Part shown: positions 43,081-51,374 of the stretch, one piece after another | Layout of the letters: each line of letters opens with the position of its first letter | Position numbering within the stretch: position 1 is the stretch's first letter | From: Oleiagrimonas sp964566965 | Lineage (GTDB): Bacteria > Pseudomonadota > Gammaproteobacteria > Xanthomonadales > Rhodanobacteraceae | Assembly (NCBI GenBank): GCA_964566965.1 | Contig: CAZMKO010000008.1 | Location: 1 to 56,534, forward strand | Reading direction: 5' to 3' | DNA length: 56,534 nucleotides | The notes under the pieces: generated by a model | The model's database searches: none | What the model saw: only the letters and a program-made list of their open reading frames with translations | What the model was told of the DNA's origin: nothing | Position numbers and translations under genes: made by a program

Positions 43081-43554
43081 ATGGAAGCGTGCAGTGCCAA
43101 ACCCCACGAACACCACCCGGATGCCAAGGGCTATGTCCGCGCGGTCGAAAGCGCATGCCGCGAGCGCGGCCTGCGCCTGACTCCGTTGCGGCGCGAGGTG
43201 TTGGAACTGGTGGCCGGGTCCGGCAAGCCGGTGAAGGCCTACGACCTGCTTGACCGGTTGCGTGACACCCACGGCAACGCGGCGCCACCGACGGTGTACC
43301 GCGCGCTGGATTTCCTGCTTGGGCAGGGCTTCATCCACAAGCTGGAATCCATCAACGCCTTCGTGTGGTGTCCGCATCCCACCGACGACCACCAGGTTCC
43401 ATTCCTGATCTGCGACGAATGCGAGAGCGCGGTGGAAGTGTGCGACGACCAGGTGGCCGAACTCATCGCCGCCCAGGCCCGCCGCATGGGCTTCCGTCCG
43501 CGTGCGCAGACGCTGGAAGTGCATGGCGTGTGCGAGCATTGCCGCAAACGCTGA
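43081..43554 (+). CDS. zur: zinc uptake regulator Zur (Fur family)
   Basis: A 157-residue Fur-family repressor of the Zur type, which shuts off zinc uptake when zinc is plentiful. The DNA-binding part contains LRLTPLRREVLELV and PPTVYRALDFLLGQGFIHKLES. Structural zinc Cys111/Cys114 (CDEC) and Cys151/Cys154 (CEHC) are present, and Cys97 with the region HPTDDHQ is the likely sensing site, as in E. coli Zur. Contrast the cysteine-free Fur at 2135-2548. The ATG at 43081 is chosen because the frame upstream of it lacks similarity to the family. Confidence 0.9.
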   Translation: MEACSAKPHEHHPDAKGYVRAVESACRERGLRLTPLRREVLELVAGSGKPVKAYDLLDRLRDTHGNAAPPTVYRALDFLLGQGFIHKLESINAFVWCPHPTDDHQVPFLICDECESAVEVCDDQVAELIAAQARRMGFRPRAQTLEVHGVCEHCRKR

Positions 43555-43625
43555 GTCGTCCCGGGACGTTCGCGGGTTCCTGCAGGAGCCTTCACAAAAC
43601 CGTTACCAGGCATCCGGTGGTATCG

Positions 43626-43708
43626 ATCGCGGCCGTGGGCCGCTCCCACAGGGGACCTCGAAAACCGGGTATCTGATATCAATCTGTGGGAGCGGCCCGT
43701 GGCCGCGA
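43626..43708. repeat. interspersed palindromic repeat pair, family A (zur gap)
   Basis: An inverted unit with the GGCCGTGGGCC core (43626-43649) and a direct unit with GGCCCGTGGCC (43686-43708) are separated by ACCTCGAAAACCGG and TATCAATCTG, the same spacer words as in the 14.9-kb cluster. The pair fills the gap between convergent zur and the PEBP-like gene. Confidence 0.85.
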
Positions 43709-43721
43709 AGGCATGACGCCC

Positions 43722-44246
43722 TCACCGGCCGTACGTGTAGATTACCCGCGCCTTGCCCAGGCTGTGCCGTTTGATCGCGGCTTGGGCTTCCTCGGGCGAC
43801 GTCTCGGCGGTCAATGCCAGCGCCGCCGTGTCCAGCGCGTATACCGTGAACTGGTAATGGTGTGGTGCATCGTCCCTGGGCGGGCAGGGGCCGTCCCAGC
43901 CTGGATGCCCGAAACTGTTTTTCAGGGCAAAGGCCCCGGGCGGCAGCGTGCCGTCTTCGTCGATGTGGTGCGTGATGACCGGGATGTCCAGCACTATCCA
44001 GTGCCACCAACCGCCATCGGCGTCCGGATCGTACACGGTGACGGCATAACCGCTGGTGCCTTCCGGCGGGTTTTCCCAGCGTAGCGCCGGTGAATGGTTC
44101 GCTCCGTGGCATCCGGAGCGGTTGTAAACATGCCGTTTCTCGATGTGGCCGTGTTCGCCGGCGGCATCGACGGTGAGCTTGAATGCGGCGGCGTGCGCGC
44201 TTCCGGCAACGACCAACAGCATGGCCATCAGGACAATTCGGAACAT
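43722..44246 (-). CDS. exported YbhB/YbcL-type PEBP-like protein
   Basis: A 174-residue protein of the phosphatidylethanolamine-binding family with a signal peptide (MLLVVAGSAHAAA). Family motifs are SPALRWENPPEGTSGYAVTVYDPDA in parts, WWHWIVLDIP, GHPGWDGPCPPRDDAPHHYQFTVYALD in parts, and the C-terminal LGKARVIYTYGR. These proteins fold like PEBP/RKIP. Bacterial members of the family are mostly uncharacterised. It lies just downstream of the agmatine-deiminase-family gene on the same strand (75-bp gap), so co-transcription is possible. Confidence 0.9.
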   Translation of the reverse strand: MFRIVLMAMLLVVAGSAHAAAFKLTVDAAGEHGHIEKRHVYNRSGCHGANHSPALRWENPPEGTSGYAVTVYDPDADGGWWHWIVLDIPVITHHIDEDGTLPPGAFALKNSFGHPGWDGPCPPRDDAPHHYQFTVYALDTAALALTAETSPEEAQAAIKRHSLGKARVIYTYGR

Positions 44247-44321
44247 GGCGTCTCAGACAATGCGGGATCTGCCGATACGATAAGGCACCCGGCATGAACA
44301 TGACAGCCGGGGACTGTGTGC

Positions 44322-45410
44322 TCAGGCGTCGACGGGTGCCGCCGTCACCGTACCGGCGGGAAGCTGCATGGTCATGCAGTGCAGGCTGCCGTTCTGCCAG
44401 ATCAGGGCTCGGCAGGGAATCTGGACGATGCGGCGCCCCGGATGCGCGGCGCCGATCACCTCGGCCGCGCGATCATCGGCATCGTCGCCGTAGGCCGGTA
44501 CCAGAACGCCGCCGTTGACGACCAGGTAGTTGGCATACGAGGCCGCCAGACGGCGGCCCTGGTCCAGGATCGGTCGTGGCCACGGCAGGGGGTGCAGCGT
44601 GTAGGGCTTGCCGTCGGCCGTGCGCAGTGCGGCCAGTTCGTCGGCCATGACGCGAAGCTCGTCGTGGTGGGCGTCGTCGGGGTCGTCGCATGCCTGGTAC
44701 ACGATGGCCGCGTCGGGTGCGAAACGTGCCAGGGTGTCGATGTGGGCATCGGTATCGTCGCCCTGCAGATAGCCGTGATCCAGCCACAGGATGCGCGTTG
44801 CCGACAGATGATGCTGCAACGCGTTGGCGATGTCCTGGCGCACCATCGCCGGGTGACGTTGTGTCAAGCAACGCCACGTGGTGAGCAGGCTGCCGGCCCC
44901 GTCGCTTTCGATGCCGCCGCCCTCCAGGGCCCAATCGATGCGTTCGTGCACGGCGCCGGCAAACAGCCCCGCTTCGGTCAGCGCGCCGACCAGCGCGTCG
45001 TCCAGCGAGGCCTCGAACTTGCCGCCCCAGCCGGTGAAGCGAAAATCCAGAAGGCGGCGTCCCCCCTCACTGCCGCACAGCGTGATCGGTCCGGAGTCGC
45101 GCAGCCAGGTATCGTCGTAGGCGGCCTCGATCAGTCGCACCCGGCCCATGTCGGCACCGGCGTGGTTGAGAAGAAAATGCACCCGCTGGCCGAGGTTGGC
45201 ATCGCCCACACATATCAGCAGCGGCTGGAACTGCGTGATGGTGACCGCCATCGCCACACAGGTACGCTCCACATCGGCCAGCCGTGCCGCCCAATCGGTT
45301 CCCGCATGCGGCCAGGCGATGACGATGGCATCCTGCGGCTCCCATTCGGCGGGCAGGCGGAACGACTCGGGGGCATGGGGCATGGACGGTTCGGCTCGCG
45401 ACATCGACAT
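44322..45410 (-). CDS. aguA: agmatine deiminase / peptidyl-arginine deiminase family protein
   Basis: A 362-residue guanidino-group hydrolase of the AguA/PPAD family, which typically converts agmatine to N-carbamoylputrescine in putrescine synthesis. Seen motifs are AIVIAWPHAGTDW, YDDTWLRDSGPI (substrate Asp), LEGGGIESDG, a Thr-Asp-Ala-His-Ile-Asp sequence (TDAHIDTLARF) with the catalytic His and Asp, and nucleophile Cys345 in NGSLHCMTMQLP. The ATG at 45410 is chosen; 45404 is possible. A longer frame reaching 45539 would overlap the tRNA promoter. No agmatine ureidohydrolase partner (aguB) is adjacent. Confidence 0.85.
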   Translation of the reverse strand: MSMSRAEPSMPHAPESFRLPAEWEPQDAIVIAWPHAGTDWAARLADVERTCVAMAVTITQFQPLLICVGDANLGQRVHFLLNHAGADMGRVRLIEAAYDDTWLRDSGPITLCGSEGGRRLLDFRFTGWGGKFEASLDDALVGALTEAGLFAGAVHERIDWALEGGGIESDGAGSLLTTWRCLTQRHPAMVRQDIANALQHHLSATRILWLDHGYLQGDDTDAHIDTLARFAPDAAIVYQACDDPDDAHHDELRVMADELAALRTADGKPYTLHPLPWPRPILDQGRRLAASYANYLVVNGGVLVPAYGDDADDRAAEVIGAAHPGRRIVQIPCRALIWQNGSLHCMTMQLPAGTVTAAPVDA

Positions 45411-45497
45411 GCGCGGATTATCGCAGAATATCCGCACACCTCGGCACGGCGCGGTTCCGCCCCGGCATGCGGCCGGGAAAAAACTTGTCGCCGGCCA

Positions 45498-45526
45498 TTG
45501 ACCGGTCCTCGGGTTCTGCGTAGAAT
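45498..45526 (+). promoter_or_regulatory. sigma-70 promoter of tRNA-Val
   Basis: TTGACC (45498-45503), a 17-bp spacer and TAGAAT (45521-45526) form a near-consensus promoter, followed by a GC-rich discriminator typical of stable-RNA genes. The start of transcription would be just before the tRNA. Confidence 0.85.
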
Positions 45527-45541
45527 GCTGCGCTTCCACCG

Positions 45542-45616
45542 GGGCGGTTAGCTCAGTGGTAGAGCACTGCCTTCACACGGCAGGTGTCACAAGTTCGACC
45601 CTTGTACCGCCCACCA
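45542..45616 (+). tRNA. tRNA-Val (CAC anticodon)
   Basis: The 75-nt sequence folds as a full cloverleaf: acceptor GGGCGGT/ACCGCCC, D-arm with AGCTCAGTGGTAGAGC, anticodon stem CTGCC/GGCAG around TTCACAC with anticodon CAC, a T-arm with GTTCGACCC, and an encoded CCA end. CAC reads the valine codon GTG. Confidence 0.98.
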
Positions 45617-45623
45617 AACATGT

Positions 45624-45663
45624 CAAACACGAACGCCACCCGACCGGGTGGCGTTCGTGTTTG
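45624..45663 (+). terminator. long stem-loop terminating the tRNA transcript
   Basis: A 17-bp perfect stem (45624-45640 with 45647-45663) with a 6-nt loop begins 8 nt after the tRNA. The distal arm ends GTTTG and is followed by TGTG, so a short T-rich tail is present. Confidence 0.75.
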
Positions 45664-45754
45664 TGTGCCCCGGGAAATATGCGTTTCTCTGGAGTTGGCG
45701 CAGTTTCATCTGCATGCGCGTACATTGGATGCGGTTCCAGGTCCGGAGGCCCCC

Positions 45755-45952
45755 ATGGAAATTGATCACGTTTGTGCCAACCCCGCCTGCGACTGCCATG
45801 TCGCCAATGCCGGCGACTATTGCAGCGATGCGTGTCGCCACCAGCACGAAAGCGGTGGCGGAACGTCCGGACACTGCGCCTGCGGGCACGGCGACTGCGG
45901 TACTTCGACGCCCGGCACCCGCGGCGTGCCGAATCAGAACGGCGACGATTAG
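45755..45952 (+). CDS. SmtA/BmtA-type metallothionein
   Basis: A 65-residue Cys- and His-rich protein of the bacterial metallothionein family, which binds zinc and related metals in the cytoplasm. Nine cysteines occur in the family order C-x4-C-x-C-x8-C-x3-C, then C-x-C-x4-C, as CANPACDCHVANAGDYCSDAC and GHCACGHGDC, with histidines between as in SmtA (HQH, GHG). The tail is Gly/Asn/Asp-rich. A GGAGG ribosome site precedes the ATG at 45755. The gene starts 139 nt after tRNA-Val and has its own leader. No smtB-type repressor gene is adjacent. Zur or another zinc sensor may control it. Confidence 0.88.
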   Translation: MEIDHVCANPACDCHVANAGDYCSDACRHQHESGGGTSGHCACGHGDCGTSTPGTRGVPNQNGDD

Positions 45953-46106
45953 CCGCTCCGACAACGATATGGCGCCCCGAAACATCGTCTGCGACCCGCC
46001 GATCCTTTGTCCGGCACGGGGGGCGACGATGGAGGCGTCAATCACGTTTTCCCCAAGTCGCCCCGGTCGCGTCATCCCGTCGCGACACCTTAACGGAGAC
46101 ATGCAC

Positions 46107-46307
46107 ATGAACAACGACCGTATCAAAGGCAACTGGAAGCAACTCACAGGCAAAATGAAGGCGCAATGGGGCGACCTCACCGACGACGACCTGAAAAAGG
46201 CCGACGGTGACCGTGAATACCTGGCCGGCAAGCTGCAAGAACGTTATGGCATCGCCAAGGACGAGGCGGCACGCCAGATCGACAGGTTCCTGAAACACTT
46301 CGACTGA
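46107..46307 (+). CDS. CsbD-family stress protein
   Basis: A 66-residue hydrophilic protein of the CsbD family (MNNDRIKGNWKQLTGKMKAQWG, LAGKLQERYGIAKDEAARQI). These are small, abundant, stress-induced proteins of unknown function. ATG at 46107 is chosen because the GGAG ribosome site is then 8 nt away. The ATG at 46101 would leave only about 2 nt. The sequence contains almost no hydrophobic core, consistent with other members. Confidence 0.93.
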   Translation: MNNDRIKGNWKQLTGKMKAQWGDLTDDDLKKADGDREYLAGKLQERYGIAKDEAARQIDRFLKHFD

Positions 46308-46339
46308 GCCGTGCGGCCCTGCGTTGCCGGTGACCCGGC

Positions 46340-46367
46340 AAAAAAACCATATCAGGCGGGCATATGG
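46340..46367 (-). terminator. probable terminator of the minor-pilin operon
   Basis: On the minus strand CCATAT pairs with ATATGG around a 9-nt loop, followed by seven T residues. It lies about 95 nt after the pilE stop. Confidence 0.6.
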
Positions 46368-46459
46368 CCAGCAGTTTTCGCGGACAACGGGCCCGGATGA
46401 CCTGATGACGCAACATCACGTGGTTTTGTCACGCTCACGCCATGCGTGGCCGGCGCCTG

Positions 46460-46894
46460 TTACCAGCAATTGCCGTTGCTGTTCAGTTCGGTGTTGCTGG
46501 CATCGGGCTGCTTGTCGCCGGTGTTGTCGATGCTCAGTGCACCGCAGACGTCCGCAGCCTGGGCGTTTTGCGGCGTGGCGGTGGCCGTGAATGCCTGGTC
46601 ATTGTTGCCCAGGGCCAGGGTGACCTGATAGTAGCCCTTCTCGGATTCGATCGGATCTCCGTAGCCCAGTTTGTCCGGGTCATCGGTGTATTGGTTGTAG
46701 GTGGAGTAATAACGCTCCTGGGCGGTTGCCAGGTGCATCAGCACGTTCTGGCCGTCGCCGCGGCGGGCACGGTACGCATAGCGCGAGTACGCCGGATAGG
46801 CGATCGAAGCGAGGATGGCGATGATGACCACCACCACCATCAGTTCCAGCAGAGTGAAGCCGTTGGTGCGTGTCACGGTGGCATGCTTTCTCAT
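46460..46894 (-). CDS. pilE: type IV minor pilin PilE
   Basis: A 144-residue minor pilin that helps prime assembly of the type IV pilus. It has the class III signal with the prepilin peptidase site after Gly12 (TNG-FTLLELMVVVVIIAIL), the conserved Glu5 of the mature protein and the N-terminal helix, then a pilin globular domain with RYAYRARRGDGQNVL and an AQERYYSTYNQYT segment. Two Cys residues near the C-terminus (CGAL, NCW) may form the D-region disulphide. Its ATG overlaps the pilY1 stop as ATGA. It is the last gene of the operon fimT-pilV-pilW-pilX-pilY1-pilE. Confidence 0.92.
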   Translation of the reverse strand: MRKHATVTRTNGFTLLELMVVVVIIAILASIAYPAYSRYAYRARRGDGQNVLMHLATAQERYYSTYNQYTDDPDKLGYGDPIESEKGYYQVTLALGNNDQAFTATATPQNAQAADVCGALSIDNTGDKQPDASNTELNSNGNCW

Positions 46895-49800
46895 GGTTGG
46901 ATTTCCAGGTTGGACCAGGAGCGGCGGCGCCAGATCGGTGAATCGATCTGCATATTGGCTGTATTGCTGCTGTCGGTACCAAGGATGGTGGTTCCAGGAA
47001 GGTATACGGTGCCTCCACCCATGGTGCTGACCATCGGCAACGAGCCGCCGGTCCTCACGTGTGACACGCGCGCGCCAACATAGGGAGATCCACCAAAGAT
47101 CGACAAGCCGTTGCCGCTGGGGCCGCCGTTGGTGGCGTCGAGGGACATGATCGCGCCGGTTACAGAGGGGTCGCAATAATTGTCGTTGCCCGGGATCAGC
47201 GTGCTGACCACCGCGGTGTTGGTGCTGAACAATGCGCCGGCTGTGACTACTACGCGTTCGCCGGCGTTGGTCACGGTATTGCCTTGCGCGGTTTCAAGAT
47301 CGAAGTACCAGCCCAGGGCATCCGGAGCGAGTGAATCGGCGGTGAGCTTGCGGCCCGTGGCACCGGCAAAATCACCCGTGCTCACCGTGTCTTCCGACAG
47401 CGTTTGTTCCTGCAAGTCATCATGCGTCACCGTGACGGGGTGACCGTTGCTGTCCATGACATCACGGATGCCGTAGACCGCCTGTGGCGGAATATCCGTG
47501 GTGTTGTCGCCGGAACCCAGGTATTTGCCGGTGCCGACAACCACGATGAACCTGTTGGTGGCCGGATCCGGGAACAGACGCGGCATCGCCGTGATGGGCT
47601 GGATTCCCTGGTGGTCTTCCTTTCCGGTCTTGCCTTTGTACGCCAGCGTGACCGTCCAGTCGGCGGTGTTGGCGGAGCTGAGGTCGAAACGCCACAGGTT
47701 GCCCTGCAGATCACCGGCAAAGGCCACGTCGTCGATCTGGTCGTTGTTGTAGTCGCCGAGCACCACCGAGCCGAGTCCGAAGCTGCTGACGCCCTGGATG
47801 TCGGTCGGGGTTTTCAGCTCGGCCAGCATTTTACCGGTCTCGGCATCCAGTACGAACAATGCGCTGTAGGGTTTGTTGTCCTCGCGTGGTGTCTGGGCGG
47901 CGATGGCCTTGCACGCGGCCTTGTTCCCCTGCTCGGGTTCGTGGGTCGGCGTATCGGGTTGCGAGCAGTCGGGGAAATAGCCGTTTGGAACCACGACCAC
48001 CCAGCGGCCGTTGGCAAGCCGGCCGATATTGGACTGCGGCACGGTGTAGCCGAGGTCGGTCGCCTTGCAGTCGCCAAAAGTGGCGTAACAGCTGTTGCCG
48101 ACGTCCATGTCGCTGTCGAATTCCCACAGCACGTCGTCGGCGGCAAAATCATCCTGGTCGGTGATGTTCAGTGCATATACGCCGCGGCCGCCCAGCCCGA
48201 CGCCGCCGACCAGAATGGTTTGCCATTGTTTGGAACTGCCCTGGCTGAAGAAGATGTCACGGCTGATGGGCGTGCCGTCGACGGTCGGTCGATAGCGAAA
48301 ATCGGCCTTGTTTGTCAGGTTGCCGAGGTTGGCATAAACGGCACGCGGCACGAAGGCCCAACGCTCTTTGCCACCATTGCCGTAGTCGCAGGTGGTGCCA
48401 CTGAGCGTGGTGGTGCACTGCGGGGCGGGTGCGGAAAAGGCGTGCAACATGCCATCGTTGGCGCCAATGTATACGGTGCCTTCGCGATCGGCGTGGTCGA
48501 CCTTGAACTTGCTGTAGCTTTTCCCGTTGTCGCGTGCATTGGCCTCGGGGGAATTCGCCGGCCATGTATCGTAGTAGCCGCTGGCCGGGTAGGACACATA
48601 GAGCGGTTGCGAGTTGATGATGGCGCCGAGGCGGTGATCACGCTGGCGGTACAGGGGTTTGTTGGCGTCGCTGCCGAGAAGGTAATCGATGCGATTCTTG
48701 ATGTTGTCGGCACCTGATGCGAATGCGGGGGAGCCGAGGCCTGCAGTCTGCACGCAGTCCAGCGCGCCGCTGTTGCTGGCGGTAAACGACAGGCCGTGCG
48801 CGAACGTCCCCGTCGCATTGGCGGGATCGCCACAGCCGGACATCTCGTAGCTCGCCGTGTACACTTTTCGGCTGGAAGGCGAGCGGCTGTCAAGCTGTTC
48901 ACCGGCATCCCATTTCACCTCGCCGGTACTGCTGTCGCCCTTCAGCTCGACGGCCTGGAATGTGCCGTTCCAGTTGCTGGTGTTGTAGCCCGTGTTGAAC
49001 GTGAGGGCACCAGATACCGCCACGCCGGCGTTCACCGAGCTGGCCTGCGGTGCCACGTTGCGTTCGGTAATTTGGGCGATGGCCCGGGCGAAGCCGTTGG
49101 CCAGCTCCTGGGGGTTTTTGGCACTGAAGAAATCGCCGTGGCCCGTGACTGCCGCATGTGCCATGTCGGCGATATTGGTGACGTTGTCGCTGGATGGTGT
49201 AGGCCAGGAGAAGCCGGATACGGGATCGCCTCCGCGAGCCCAGGAAAAGATGTCATCCATCGGAATTTCCGGCCCGTTTTTACGCTCAACCGGCGAAAAA
49301 CCGATACCCATCGTGAAGGTGGTCATATGTTGCCAGAAGGCCGGGTCGTTGTTGTTTGCCGGTACGAGATTGTCAATATTGGTCTTGAGGTCTTTTTTCC
49401 AGTAATACGCCGCCACATCGGCTAGCGATGCGGAATTGTTGACACTTCCACCGCTGTAGGGTGGTTCGGCTTCGTACTTGACCGTGTCGCCTTTGGCATT
49501 GGTATAGGGCTCGCCATCCTCACTGGCAGCGCCATTGACTGTCCAAGTGGGATTGCTGCCATTCCAGAATCCATCGGTGGTCAAGACGGTGTAGGACGCT
49601 CGGCAGGCAAGTTTTTCGCTGTTGTTGCCGCCCTTCACATAGTTGGGGTCACCTTCCATGGTTTGCCACGGTTGGTCTTTTTCGTAGTATTTTCCGGCCG
49701 CCTCGAGTGCGCGACGCAGTGGCGTTCCTCCATTCGGATCCATGCTGGCAAGCCAGTCCCAGAATGCTTTTTTCTGGGTGCCGTTGGACCCATCACCGAA

Positions 49801-50661
49801 TGGCCTCACTTCAGCGATGTTGATGCCAGTATTCACCGAGTGGGGGAGTTTGTTGGAATTTCGGTTGTTGATGGCTCCAAAACCGAAACGGTAGTTTGGT
49901 GACAAGGAAACGAGAGCCGTCATCAAACCGCTTTTGGCCATCAGGATGCGATTGTGGTAATACGCAAACCAATTGGCGATATTGGTGCCGGCCCGAATGC
50001 CTTCGGGGGCCGCGGCACCGCTGGTGTCGTCTTCCGTCACGCAATGGCTCAGATTGGACACGCATCCTTGGCCGGACGATGCAACATAGTGCATGGTCTG
50101 GCTGCTTACGTTGCCAGTGGCGAATACAAAATAGTGCTTGCCGTATACCTTGCGATAGAACGGAAATGAGTTGTTGTAGTGCTGCTGTGACCCTGGGTGC
50201 GTAGTGATGTTTTCGTATGACAGGTACGTGCTGAAACCATCAAAAGGAGTATGTGTAATGTCCGTGTATTCAGGGTAAAGGGAGCCGTCGGCCTTGGGAG
50301 GCGGCGTATACTCCACCGTCGGGTCGTAATAAACGTAGTTGTTGGACGAGTTGATGAGCGCGTTGGTGGTGTAGTTGAGATAGCCACTGTCCGGCATGTA
50401 GTTCCATTGCATGGAACCGGAGTCATCCAGAATAAGCACGATATTGGGCGGGATCGCCGTCGTGTTTTGCGGTGGCGTCGGGCTCAACTCGACACAGCCG
50501 TTGAGGTTGTCCTCGGTACAGTTCTCGGCGGCGTGGGCGGGCAGCATGCTCAGACCGGCGAGGACTGCGCACGCCAGCGTGGCCATGCGCAGCGGGCGCC
50601 GGTTGCGGGATCCGTGTTTGCGTTGCGGATGGGTGGCAGACATGGGCATGATTCTCGACAT
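46891..50661 (-). CDS. pilY1: type IV pilus tip adhesin/assembly protein PilY1
   Basis: PilY1 sits at the pilus tip and supports extension, adhesion and surface sensing. The 1256-residue protein has a signal peptide ending near AHA-44 and a von Willebrand-like domain with a MIDAS DDSGSMQ at residues 79-84. A seven-bladed propeller (PilC/PilY family) follows, with an EF-hand-like calcium loop DYNNDQIDD at 970-978, equivalent to the calcium site required in P. aeruginosa PilY1. Its ATG touches the pilX stop (TGATG) and its stop overlaps pilE. Four possible ATGs lie within the first 30 residues. The first is used. Confidence 0.93.
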   Translation of the reverse strand: MSRIMPMSATHPQRKHGSRNRRPLRMATLACAVLAGLSMLPAHAAENCTEDNLNGCVELSPTPPQNTTAIPPNIVLILDDSGSMQWNYMPDSGYLNYTTNALINSSNNYVYYDPTVEYTPPPKADGSLYPEYTDITHTPFDGFSTYLSYENITTHPGSQQHYNNSFPFYRKVYGKHYFVFATGNVSSQTMHYVASSGQGCVSNLSHCVTEDDTSGAAAPEGIRAGTNIANWFAYYHNRILMAKSGLMTALVSLSPNYRFGFGAINNRNSNKLPHSVNTGINIAEVRPFGDGSNGTQKKAFWDWLASMDPNGGTPLRRALEAAGKYYEKDQPWQTMEGDPNYVKGGNNSEKLACRASYTVLTTDGFWNGSNPTWTVNGAASEDGEPYTNAKGDTVKYEAEPPYSGGSVNNSASLADVAAYYWKKDLKTNIDNLVPANNNDPAFWQHMTTFTMGIGFSPVERKNGPEIPMDDIFSWARGGDPVSGFSWPTPSSDNVTNIADMAHAAVTGHGDFFSAKNPQELANGFARAIAQITERNVAPQASSVNAGVAVSGALTFNTGYNTSNWNGTFQAVELKGDSSTGEVKWDAGEQLDSRSPSSRKVYTASYEMSGCGDPANATGTFAHGLSFTASNSGALDCVQTAGLGSPAFASGADNIKNRIDYLLGSDANKPLYRQRDHRLGAIINSQPLYVSYPASGYYDTWPANSPEANARDNGKSYSKFKVDHADREGTVYIGANDGMLHAFSAPAPQCTTTLSGTTCDYGNGGKERWAFVPRAVYANLGNLTNKADFRYRPTVDGTPISRDIFFSQGSSKQWQTILVGGVGLGGRGVYALNITDQDDFAADDVLWEFDSDMDVGNSCYATFGDCKATDLGYTVPQSNIGRLANGRWVVVVPNGYFPDCSQPDTPTHEPEQGNKAACKAIAAQTPREDNKPYSALFVLDAETGKMLAELKTPTDIQGVSSFGLGSVVLGDYNNDQIDDVAFAGDLQGNLWRFDLSSANTADWTVTLAYKGKTGKEDHQGIQPITAMPRLFPDPATNRFIVVVGTGKYLGSGDNTTDIPPQAVYGIRDVMDSNGHPVTVTHDDLQEQTLSEDTVSTGDFAGATGRKLTADSLAPDALGWYFDLETAQGNTVTNAGERVVVTAGALFSTNTAVVSTLIPGNDNYCDPSVTGAIMSLDATNGGPSGNGLSIFGGSPYVGARVSHVRTGGSLPMVSTMGGGTVYLPGTTILGTDSSNTANMQIDSPIWRRRSWSNLEIQP

Positions 50662-51374
50662 CAGTTGTTGGTTTGCGCGTCAAACGTGCTTTCGGCGGCG
50701 CGCATGGTGTTGGCACGACCGCCGGTGGCACGGGCGGTGATGCGATAGGCGTGCGGGTTCATGGCACCGGGGCCGGCGTTCTGCGGACCGGTGGCGCCGG
50801 ATTCGTGTTGGGGGCCGGCACCGGGCGGCAAAATGCGCCCCATGTCCTCGATGATGTAGCGCGGATTCGTGGCCAAGGTGGCCGTATCCAGGCTGTCGTC
50901 GGTGTATCCGTGTTCCTGCGGTCCGGCGTAGGCTTTGCCGATGTTTGCCGGCCACGCATGGTCGCGGCGGAATTGTGTGACCGAGCCGTCCGGCCCGTAC
51001 GTGGATTCGGTTGCAGTGTTGTAAAGCACGCACCCGTCTTCACTGCTGATGCTTCCATCCGTACAGGTCAGGTGTCCGCCGACCTGGTTTGCGCTGGCCC
51101 ACATCTTCCACTCGGCTCCGCGCAAGGCGGTGTTCGCGCTCAGTTCGGCCTGCTGGGCGTTGCGAAGGCTGCCCGCCATGCGCAATTGCAGCAAGGATCC
51201 GCTTGAAGCGGTGATGGCGAGGATGGTCAGCAGTACCAGAAAGATCAGTGCCATGATCAGGGCGGCACCACGTTGCTTGCCGAAACGGGGGGGCGAAGTG
51301 TGTCGAGGCGAGTGGACGCGTGTATGGACGTGACGTGTCGAACGCCGGGCGAGGTTTGAAACGATGACGTTCAC
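50661..51374 (-). CDS. pilX: type IV minor pilin PilX
   Basis: A 237-residue minor pilin-like protein with a PilX N-terminus: a basic stretch, then KQRGAALIMALIFLVLLTILA, where cleavage would follow Gly and the usual Glu5 is replaced. A pilin-like helix and globular region follow. The start is GTG at 51374, which overlaps the pilW stop as GTGA. A longer reading up to 51599 lies inside pilW and is rejected. It forms part of the tip-priming complex with PilV, PilW and PilY1. Confidence 0.85.
   Translation of the reverse strand: MNVIVSNLARRSTRHVHTRVHSPRHTSPPRFGKQRGAALIMALIFLVLLTILAITASSGSLLQLRMAGSLRNAQQAELSANTALRGAEWKMWASANQVGGHLTCTDGSISSEDGCVLYNTATESTYGPDGSVTQFRRDHAWPANIGKAYAGPQEHGYTDDSLDTATLATNPRYIIEDMGRILPPGAGPQHESGATGPQNAGPGAMNPHAYRITARATGGRANTMRAAESTFDAQTNN

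Noticed and set aside
46330..46346. Forward terminator TGCCGG-TGAC-CCGGCA
   Set aside because: On the forward strand it is followed by A residues, not T residues. The real terminator signal here is the adjacent minus-strand stem.
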